Source: Pyropia haitanensis (lineage: Eukaryota; Rhodophyta; Bangiophyceae; Bangiales; Bangiaceae). Taken from it: a stretch of DNA of 64,000 nucleotides. Location of the stretch: contig SDUX01000009.1 of NCBI GenBank assembly GCA_008729055.1, positions 62,001 to 126,000 of the forward strand, in the 5' to 3' direction. The position numbers and the translations under genes are program-made. A model generated the notes under the pieces. The model ran no database searches and was not told where the DNA came from. It was given only the letters and a program-made list of their open reading frames with translations. Below, piece after piece: positions 54,569 to 61,980 of this stretch (positions are counted from its first letter, which is position 1; each line of letters begins with the position of its first letter).

Positions 54569-57180
54569 TACCCCCCGTGTTAGCTTGTCGCCGTCCCTCG
54601 GCGACCAAGTTGCTTCGTCCGTCGCGTTGACGGACGATGCCGGTACCGCACCGGTGGCGCAGCGGCATGGCGGGGGAGATCGTATTCCGCCCGTTGTCGG
54701 AGTGGGTGCCCCGGCCGGGGCACATGACGCCGGCGTTCATCGACGCGGAGCTGTGGCGCGTAGCCCGTGAGCATCACCGTGCGTGCCTCCGCCGCGTGGC
54801 CGAGGCAGGGTGGGCGCTCCCGGACCGTTTCGTCGACGTGACGACTTCGGGCCACGTCCCCACGTACGACAGCGTGCGCCTGCATGACGTGCACGGAGTT
54901 CCGTCCACGGCGCAGCCGGGCGTGCAGGCGGTCACCTTCATGGCGTTGGTGTTCGCCAACGAGGTGCTCCGGCAAGAGACGCGCGCGGAGGGGCTACAAC
55001 CGTGGTTGCGTAGTCTCTTCCTCGTAGCGTGCAAGCACTACGAGCGGCGGAACTCCTCACCGGTGCACGCGGCAGCGCTGGCGTTTGATCGCTTGCGGCG
55101 GGAGTGGCCTCGGGCCCGCTTCGCAGAGGGGGATCTCTACGAGGGGCTGGACATGATGTACACTCCGACATCTGCCATGCGGCCCGCCCTCGTCGGGTTG
55201 AGTGCTCTTCTACGACACCACGCCACGGTGTCGTACTCGGAGAGCCGCCCGGTCGACACGGACATGTCGGTGCGCGGCGGGGGCTACCTAGCCGGCCGCC
55301 GTCGGCCGTCCAGCGTCGTCGGCCGTCGTCAGGTGGTGGCGACGGCTTGCGGGTTCCTCTGCGCCTTGTGGGCTGGGTGGTTAGACGCCACCCGACCCGC
55401 TGCTGCTGAGGAACTCGTGCCCCTGCCCGAGTTGTTCGCGGACGCGGGCTTGAGTTCCCCTCCAGCCATGCCCTTGTTGGCGGAGTACGTGTACTCGTAC
55501 CTTGCGGACGCCAGCCACGTCGCGTGGACCATAGTGTCCACGGAGATGGTGCTCGACTACGCCGCCGTCTGGTTCCAAGCCATCCGGGAGCGGGGAGTGC
55601 TGGTGCGCTTGAAGCGCACCCTGCTTGAGTGCTTCTCCCGGTTGCCGCTGGACGATCTCCAAGAGGGGTCACCCCCTGGGTTCGCCTTGGCCTTCGGTCG
55701 GTGCGTCACGGGTGCCTTGACGTTCCCCTGGTCGCACGTCACCGTGTGGGTGGACGTTGGGGGAGTGGGGGACGCCGCCCGGGAGGTGATGATCGAGTAC
55801 ACGCCGGACCAAGAGTACGGGTTCGCGGCCCTGGAATCCCTACCGGGCTTCCCCAAGGCCGACGAGTTGGAGGGCGACGGTCCCCTACGTCGCCCAGACC
55901 TCAACGCGTCAGGGAGCGCGGAGGCGCCCATCGACGTGGATGGCGGCGACGGTCCCCCTTCGGCAGGTGCGAAGGAAACGGGTGGCCCTACGTCGGCGCG
56001 GGCGCCGACGACCAGGTTCCTGCACGCCTTGAGCATCTCCCGTGGTCGGCGACAAGAGGCGTTGCGCGACAGCGCGATGCGGGCGGAGGAGCGGTTGGAG
56101 GCGGCCAGGGCGGCCGACAAGGAGGAGCGAGAAGAGGGGCGGCAGCGCGCCCGCGCTGCTAACCGCGCAGCGCAGGCAGCAGCCCGCGCACACGCCCAGC
56201 GTGGGTCGTCAGCGGGTCCCTCTCGCAACGCCGGTGCAGGTCGGCGGGACGCCGACCGGCTCAACGCTGGCCGCTTCGGTCGGCGGCCGGCGTCCGTGCC
56301 TCCTTCCCCCCGACGGGATGGTGCACTTGGGGAGCCCATCGAGGCCGGGGCGGCGGCGGGCCCATCGCCTGGACCGAGGGCGGACGGGCCTGCCACCGGG
56401 TCACCGTCGGAGACCCCGGGCGCCCACGCGGCTGACGCGGATCGTCGTCGACAGGACGACGAGGCGGCGGCGCGTGCTGCGGCGGCTCAGGCGGCTGCTG
56501 CAGCGGCGGCAGCAGAGAAGGCTGCCGAGGCGGCGGCAGCGGAGCACGCCTTCGAGGCTGCCAGCGCGGCTCGCGAGCGCGCTAAGGCGTTCGCGGCGCA
56601 GCAAGATGCAGCTGCAGAGGCACAACGTCGTTCGGCCACTAGCGGGGACGAAGACGCCCCAGGGTCTTCCCGGTACAAAGGGTCCGCGCGTAGCCGTGGA
56701 CGCGGTCGGGGCGGACGTGGTGGCGGCCGAGCGCCACACGCGTCGGGTCGGGGTCGGCCTCCCCTGTCGGGTACGGCGGGGGGGTCGGGTGAGCTTCCTC
56801 CGGCTGGGGACGCTGCCGGGGCGGGGGACTTTGGCAGCCCCGTTCGTGGGAAGAGGGGCCGCCGCGGCAACGGCTCGGGCCCGGGCGCTTCCGAGAGCCG
56901 CCGGTCACGTCCGCGCCGTCGGCACAGTCGTTCCGAGGACACGACTAGCGCGTGTCGCGGGCGACGTGAACGGTCGCCCTCACCGACGACCCCGAGCCGT
57001 GCGCGGGGACGGTCTTCACGCCGCCGTCGTCATTCGCGTCGTTCCGGCAGACGACAGGACGGGTCGGAGTCGACGGCAGAGACGCGGTCGACCCGCCGAC
57101 GGCGGGGTTCGTCGTCGTCGTCCCGTTCGGCATCCCGGCGTCGGTCCGGGCGCGGGTCTCGCCACGCCTCGCGGTCGCTC
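53927..57180 (-). mobile_element. Chromovirus A2: family-A relative lacking pol
   Basis: Inverted relative to A1. It has a 642-bp LTR (53927-54568) followed by sequence homologous to the A1 pol-to-LTR interval, including the complete antisense ORF. Homology to A1 ends near 57180, which is where pol ends in A1. No gag, pol or second LTR was recognised downstream, so this is either a truncated copy or a derivative with different content. Confidence 0.7.
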
Positions 57181-57330
57181 TCCCCCACGGGGTCCCGGTA
57201 TCGGTCGTGTACTCCGGAGGGGTACAAGGCACGAGCGGCGGCAGAGAGCTCAGCCCCACAAAGAGAGACGGCTGTCAACACCGTGGATGAAGGCAGCAGA
57301 GCCACTCTCTGCCTCGTCCACACCTCATGA
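54637..57330 (+). CDS. Antisense accessory ORF of chromovirus A2 (897 codons, SR/RGG-rich)
   Basis: The longest uninterrupted coding frame outside known families in this window, oriented opposite to the element's own sense strand. Residues ~1-430 form a mixed, globular-looking domain with no motif I recognise (MAGEIVFRPLSEWVPRPGHM; Cys-poor, Trp and Tyr present). Residues ~465-520 and ~600-660 are charged Ala/Glu/Arg coiled coils. An RGG box (RGRGRGGRGGGR) follows near residue 690, then an Arg/Ser-rich tail (RRRHSRSED, RRERSPSPTTPSRARGRSS) typical of nuclear RNA-binding proteins. The A1 homologue is deleted and nonsense-mutated. The start could also be ATG 54667. The last ~50 codons lie beyond the A1 homology. 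It may act in RNA packaging, nuclear import or silencing escape; all of these are inference. Confidence 0.6.
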   Translation: MPVPHRWRSGMAGEIVFRPLSEWVPRPGHMTPAFIDAELWRVAREHHRACLRRVAEAGWALPDRFVDVTTSGHVPTYDSVRLHDVHGVPSTAQPGVQAVTFMALVFANEVLRQETRAEGLQPWLRSLFLVACKHYERRNSSPVHAAALAFDRLRREWPRARFAEGDLYEGLDMMYTPTSAMRPALVGLSALLRHHATVSYSESRPVDTDMSVRGGGYLAGRRRPSSVVGRRQVVATACGFLCALWAGWLDATRPAAAEELVPLPELFADAGLSSPPAMPLLAEYVYSYLADASHVAWTIVSTEMVLDYAAVWFQAIRERGVLVRLKRTLLECFSRLPLDDLQEGSPPGFALAFGRCVTGALTFPWSHVTVWVDVGGVGDAAREVMIEYTPDQEYGFAALESLPGFPKADELEGDGPLRRPDLNASGSAEAPIDVDGGDGPPSAGAKETGGPTSARAPTTRFLHALSISRGRRQEALRDSAMRAEERLEAARAADKEEREEGRQRARAANRAAQAAARAHAQRGSSAGPSRNAGAGRRDADRLNAGRFGRRPASVPPSPRRDGALGEPIEAGAAAGPSPGPRADGPATGSPSETPGAHAADADRRRQDDEAAARAAAAQAAAAAAAAEKAAEAAAAEHAFEAASAARERAKAFAAQQDAAAEAQRRSATSGDEDAPGSSRYKGSARSRGRGRGGRGGGRAPHASGRGRPPLSGTAGGSGELPPAGDAAGAGDFGSPVRGKRGRRGNGSGPGASESRRSRPRRRHSRSEDTTSACRGRRERSPSPTTPSRARGRSSRRRRHSRRSGRRQDGSESTAETRSTRRRRGSSSSSRSASRRRSGRGSRHASRSLSPTGSRYRSCTPEGYKARAAAESSAPQRETAVNTVDEGSRATLCLVHTS

Positions 57331-58577
57331 ACGCGCATACGCCCACGCGCCCGTTCCAAGACGCAAAGCGCAGCCGGCGCCATTGGAAGCATATGGCCGC
57401 GCAGGCCGCTACCCTCGGCTGACGGGTTTGTCGGGTTCTCGGCCGGCGGGGGTGTTTTGGATGCCGTTGCTGCGGCCGCCTCAACGGCAGCCTTGGCGCC
57501 GGCCTCGATCGAGTACGCGGCGGCTTTAGCCGCGGTGGCCTTCTCCTCGACGATGCCGGCGGGGTGCTTCTCGTCCATCTCTTCCAATCGCGCTCTGGCG
57601 GCCGCCATGCACTTGTCCTCCTTCGACGGCTTCTTCGCCTTGCTGGTCTCCTTACCCGTCTTGTTCGGCCCGCCGTCCGCATAGTCGGCGCCGTAAAACG
57701 AATCTCTCAAGCGCTTGCGCTTCTTCTTGCCACTTGCGTGACAGGCAGAGTAGTGGTCCACAAAGATCTTGGCATTGAACGCCGACAGATGGACCGCGAC
57801 GCACACCATCAGCCGCTTCTTGTCGACGACTTGGCCCTTGGACGACCGGTGGTTGGGTGGCACGAAGTCAGACCCGTCGACGATGTGCGGCATTGCGGGG
57901 GTTGACCACCGATTGGCCAGCAAAGGGAGGGGGCAGAAGCGCGCCCAGGAGATTGCGTTCTTGGCGTCGCACCGCTTCCGCAGCACGCGGGCAGCTCGCA
58001 GGAATATGTCCTCAATGTCCCCGTACGTAACCTCCTTGATGCTCTCAAGCCCGCCAAAGACGAGCACCGCCGCGAGGGCGTCCTTCGACCGAGTCTTCGT
58101 GCCCAACTCCCCGGTGACAATGAGCTTTACCGCGGACCAGGAGAGCATCGGCTGCGGCGGGTACGGCAGAGCGCCCGACAGATCCGCATCTCCATCGCCG
58201 TCCCGACCAGCTGCGCCGCCTTGACCGTCTTGCACGGCCCCGTTCTCACTTGTCCCGTCCGTCTTGTTGCCGCTGGTAGTCTCGCCGTCGCTGCCGGCAC
58301 TGCCCACGCTCGACTGATGACCGCTCGCGCCGGCGGCGACGCCAGTCGCCTGCGCCGCCGGACGCCGCCGTTACTTGCCACCACGATACGCCCACCAGTC
58401 AGCGCACATCTCTTCCCTCTCCGATGGCTGCATCGCGTCGCCGTCCTTCCCGCAATCGATGATGTGGCCACAGAACGGCGACGCAGCCGACCCGTCGCCC
58501 GCCTCCAAACCAGCCACACGTTGGTCCACTTGGGCGTCGCGGAGATCAAGCTCAACAGCTGTCTCGCGGCGATGCAC
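57030..58577 (-). CDS. Unidentified minus-strand ORF region with one in-frame TAA
   Basis: Frame 58577 to 57030 is broken only by TAA at 58371-58373. The upstream part has ordinary composition (VELDLRDAQVDQRVAGLEAG, CGHIIDCGKDGDAM, CADWWAYRGGK). After the stop, no ATG starts the next stretch; it contains SAVKLIVTGELGTKTRSKDA, DIFLRAARVLRKRCDAKN, IVDGSDFVPPNHRSS and a basic KKKRKRLRD stretch like a nuclear signal, then an Ala/Lys coiled coil. The last ~300 nt overlap the antisense ORF tail to tail. I do not recognise the family. Because its strand is the sense strand of A2, it could be an A2 sense product; a two-gene or intron reading is also possible. Confidence 0.35.
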
Positions 58578-58607
58578 ATCACCGGCAACAGCGCCAGCGA
58601 CACGGCA

Positions 58608-59747
58608 TCAAACTTTCCCCGCCGTCCCGGCGGCGGCCGCGCCGCCCCCGTAGTCGCCGGCGTCCCAGCTGGCGCCGTCTGAGAGGCGGCCGGCAAATGC
58701 GCCCCGCTGCTCGCCTTGTCTCCCACAGGCGTCTTGGTTTTGAGGACGAAAGCAGGAGTCACCGAGGCGGGAGTAGCCGACGCCGCCGTAGATGGCGGCT
58801 GCGACCGCGGAAGAGGTGGCGGCGACCGCGGAGGGGGCGGCGGCGACCGCGGCGGTGGCGGTGGCGGAAGCGACAGAGCCAGCGGCGGTGGCGGCGGCAA
58901 CCGAGCCCGCGGCGGTGGCGGCCGCGACCGAGGCCGCGGTGGTGGCGGCCGCGACCGAGGCTGCGGCGGTGGCGGCCCCGACCGAGGCCGCGGTGGTGGC
59001 GGCAGCGACCGCGACGGTGGCGGTGGCGGCGGCGACCGAGCCAGCGGCGGTGGCGGCGGCGACCGAGCCAGCGGCGGTGGCGGCGGCGACCGAGGCTGCG
59101 GCGGTGGCGGCCGCGACCGAGGCCGCGGTGGTGGCGGCAGCGACCGCGACGGTGGCGGTGGCGGCGGCGACCGAGCCAGCGGCGGTGGCGGCGGCGACCG
59201 AGCCAGCGGCGGTGGCGGCGGCGACCGAGCCAGCGGCGGTGGCGGCGGCGACCGAGGCTGCGGCGGTGGCGGCCGCGACCGAGGCCACGGTGGTGGCGGC
59301 GGCGACCGAACCGGCGGCGGTGGCGGCGGCGACCGGGGCCGCGGCGGTGTCGGCAGTGGAAGCGGCGTCAGCGGCTGGGATGTGCGTAGCAGCGATGGTG
59401 ACCAGGCCATCGTCGTCGACCACCCGTGCAACCGCTCCGTCCCGATTGCACCACACTGAGCTCTCTCCCCACCAATCTCGTGCGGATTCCCCCCGGCCCG
59501 CATGCACCCGCCCCCTGCTCCCGCACGCCTGCGCCCCGCTCACGCACGCCCTCCCGAAAAGCCCGACGACCGAAGCACGAGAAGCGACAGCGTAACGGCG
59601 GTAGCGACCGCGTGGCAGCCGCGCCCGCGACCGCCGCACTGATAACGCCGTAGCGGTAAGCAGCCGGCGGCGGAGGGCCGGCGCCTCCCACCACCGCACC
59701 GCCACATGCGCGCTCCGAGGGCACCATGGCGGTGCGGAGAGCCGCAT
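58608..59747 (-). CDS. Ala-rich repeat ORF of unknown function
   Basis: Open from 59747 to a TGA at 58608, in the same frame as the ORF at 58577. It starts with a low-complexity Arg-rich part, then VARVVDDDGLVTIAATHIPA, about 20 units of a 9-residue Ala-rich repeat (AAATAAGSV), and a tail with CFRPQNQDACGRQGEQRG. The repeat is also open in the other five frames, so the coding assignment is weak. Confidence 0.25.
   Translation of the reverse strand: MRLSAPPWCPRSAHVAVRWWEAPALRRRLLTATALSVRRSRARLPRGRYRRYAVASRASVVGLFGRACVSGAQACGSRGRVHAGRGESARDWWGESSVWCNRDGAVARVVDDDGLVTIAATHIPAADAASTADTAAAPVAAATAAGSVAAATTVASVAAATAAASVAAATAAGSVAAATAAGSVAAATAAGSVAAATATVAVAAATTAASVAAATAAASVAAATAAGSVAAATAAGSVAAATATVAVAAATTAASVGAATAAASVAAATTAASVAAATAAGSVAAATAAGSVASATATAAVAAAPSAVAATSSAVAAAIYGGVGYSRLGDSCFRPQNQDACGRQGEQRGAFAGRLSDGASWDAGDYGGGAAAAGTAGKV
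58800..59390. repeat. 27-bp minisatellite, about 20 units
   Basis: The unit GCGGTGGCGGCGGCGACCGAG plus six variable bases is repeated in phase. A block with the AGCGACCGCGACGG variant (about 59000 and 59140) recurs, indicating higher-order duplication of about 140 bp. The period is a multiple of three, so frames stay open. Confidence 0.85.
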
Positions 59748-60297
59748 CGGAGCTGGCGAGAAGAAGCGCCAGTGCCCGTAGCGAAAGAAGGCGGCAAGGA
59801 GCGCAACGCGCGCGGGACGCCACGAGCTCGTGGCCGACTCCGGACGCGACGCGCTGGCCGCGCGAAAAACGCGGATCGCTCGAGCGTTGTTCTAAAAGTG
59901 TGTGCCCCTGAAAGGTCAATGTACTGAGAAAGTCCCCCATCGGAACAAGAAGTAGACCACCTCTCGTGGGCGACGGACACACGCCGGCACGTGCGCGCGC
60001 GCCCCCCAGGTGTCGTGCTCAAGGGCTGTTGCGTGACCCCGACTGGCTGTGCATTGCTCCTCTGCGGGGGGCGTGCCCGATCTGTCGGGGTGCCTCCAGG
60101 CGTTGGAAACAGCGTCGGGGTTTGGGAGTGTTTAGCTGTGCTCCAGCCACGATGGCCACGTTGGTAGCACCCCCTCACGAGCTGGCCACAGGAGGGGGGT
60201 CCACAAGGGACGTGGCAGATTGGGTTGTCGGCGTCGCGCAGCTCGATTTGGGCGGGTCTCCCACAGAACCAACGGGGAGGGGGGGGGCGGGCCCGTG

Positions 60298-60412
60298 ATG
60301 GGGGTTGGGTTGGATTAAACTCCAAGGGGTGGGGTTGGGGTGTGATCCGCGGACTTACGGGGTTCAAGTGCGCCCGTCCTGGTATGATGCGCTGGGGTGG
60401 GGTTGGGGTCCC
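60298..60412 (+). repeat. Orphan MULE terminal region
   Basis: Three GGGGTTGGG motifs with the spacing of the MULE-2 left end. ATGATGCGCTGGGGTGGGG here matches ATAATGCGATGGGGTGGGG at about 30873. No transposase follows, only GC-rich DNA, so this is a solo end or a short derivative. Confidence 0.5.
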
Positions 60413-60689
60413 GGTGGGGCGCCCGTGGTGTCCCGCTGAGAATAACAACCGCATGGAAACCGTCGGGAAAAGAGCGCGCCGCGGCAATAAAGCGCGCCCG
60501 CGCGCCCGCGCGCCCCAGGAAAAAAGGCGCGCGCCGAACGCGCGCGCCGAGCCGCCCTGCAGGGCGGCTGCGCACCGCCCGCGGAACGCGCGCGCGCCGA
60601 GCCGCCTTGCGCCTGCGGCGTCATCGGCTCGAGCGCCCCTTCGCTCCCCCCGCCGTCTCCCGCCCCGCCCGCCTGGTGCCGCCTCTGCC

Positions 60690-61110
60690 CCCCCGCTCCA
60701 CCCTGGCAACTATCTTTGCTGTTGCCCTGCGGGTGGCGTCTATGCCCCCCCATTCCTCCCTGGCCGCTGCCCGTGCCGCTGTTGCCTGGCCGGTAGCGCC
60801 AGAGCCCCCCCCCTCCTCCCTGGCCGCTGGACGTGCCGTTGTTGCCCCGCGTGTGGCGCCTGCGCCCCCCGCTCCCCTCCCTGGCCGCTGGCCGTGCCGC
60901 TTTTGCCCCGCGGGTGGCGCCTGCGCCCCCCCCTCCCCTTCCTGGCCGCTGGCCGTGCCGCTTTTGCCCCGCGGGTGGCGCCTGCGCCCCCCCCGCTCCT
61001 CCCTGGCCGCTGGCCCTGCCGCTGTTGCTTTGCGGGTGGCGCCTTTGCCCCCCCCTCCCCTCCCTGGGCGCTGTCCGTGCCGCTGTTGCTCTGCAGGTGG
61101 CGCCTGCTGT
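60690..61110. repeat. ~60-bp minisatellite, about 7 units
   Basis: Units begin TCCCTGGCCGCTG(G/C)CCGTG, continue CCGCTTTTGCCCCGCGGGTG and end with GCGCCTGCGCC plus a C run. Length variation is mainly in the C run. Confidence 0.85.
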
Positions 61111-61679
61111 GAGGCACCACCCACACACGGGCAGCCCTCAACGTACTGGCGCCGGTGTCAGCAACCCGTGCACCAATGAGGATGCCGGGCGCGGGGAAGG
61201 TGACGGGTGGGATGACGGTGATGGGGGTGGGGAAGAGGATGGGCGTGACGTCGGTGAGGGTCGAGGGGGTCGAAGGTAAAGGAGGTCTTTGTCTCTCTGT
61301 CTGTGGTTGTTCCCCCGAGGTCTCTCCCGGTGGCGCCCACACTCACGCATTATATACCCCCAGGGGGGCACCCAGGGTGCCCCAAAGCATGCAATTGCCC
61401 GTCGTGCCGGTGGACGGCACCAAAGCTCTCAAAACAAAGCATGGGCTCTCAGAACAAAGCAAGGGTGGGCGTGTGCGCCCCAAGGCGCCCCACCAGAAAG
61501 CCCCAAACGGGGGGGGGACGGTGTGCGGCGCTCGTAGCGCCGCGCGGCTGGCCCCACGCGCCATTCGACCCGAAAAGCCTCAGAGGCGTGTAAGCAGACG
61601 CCAGTCTTCGGGTCGAATATCTCCCGTGGGTCAGCAAGTCTTGTCGCTCCCATTGGTCCACGGGGAGATTGTTCCGGCT
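61111..61679. other. Interval with a possible LTR relic, no gene
   Basis: TTATATACCCCCAGGGGGGCAC (61349 onward) and GGTGGACGGCACC recall the left part of family-A LTRs. An inverted pair, TTCGACCCGAA (61564) and TTCGGGTCGAA (61607), follows. It is cut at 61680 by the B1 LTR. The relation to family A is weak. Confidence 0.3.
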
Positions 61680-61968
61680 TGCTGACGCGTCAGAGATGTG
61701 GCTCGTCTTTTGGTCCGTTAGTCCGTTGATCCGTTGGAGACTGTACCCGTCGGCAGATGAGTCAGGGTAGTGTCGGTTAGCCAATCCGCGGCTCCCGTGC
61801 TGACCGTCCGTTAGTAGTAGATTATCGGACGGACACCGCGGCATGCCCCAGATTACTTTGGAGTTGATGCGTCTTGGAAGGAGTTGGCTGAGAAGGACAG
61901 GGAAGGAGAGGCCCCAGTCCTTATCCCCTAGGCTCCAGTCTTGGGGATTTAAGGGGCATATCCTTACA
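61680..61968 (-). repeat. 3' LTR of chromovirus B1 (289 bp)
   Basis: In element orientation it starts TGTAAGGATATG and ends GACGCGTCAGCA. It is flanked inside by the polypurine tract. The homologue at 53295-53583 fixes both borders. Confidence 0.87.
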
Positions 61969-61980
61969 CCTCCCCCCCTT
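61969..61980 (-). promoter_or_regulatory. Polypurine tract of chromovirus B1
   Basis: AAGGGGGGGAGG on the minus strand directly before the 3' LTR, overlapping the pol stop codon. This is the expected plus-strand primer site. Confidence 0.7.

Noticed and set aside
58800..59390. CRISPR-like array
   Set aside because: Units are contiguous without unique spacers, in a eukaryotic genome; it is a minisatellite.
60298..60412. Telomere-like or subtelomeric repeat (GGGGTTGGG)
   Set aside because: Motifs are spaced and few, not tandem, and match the ends of MULE-2.
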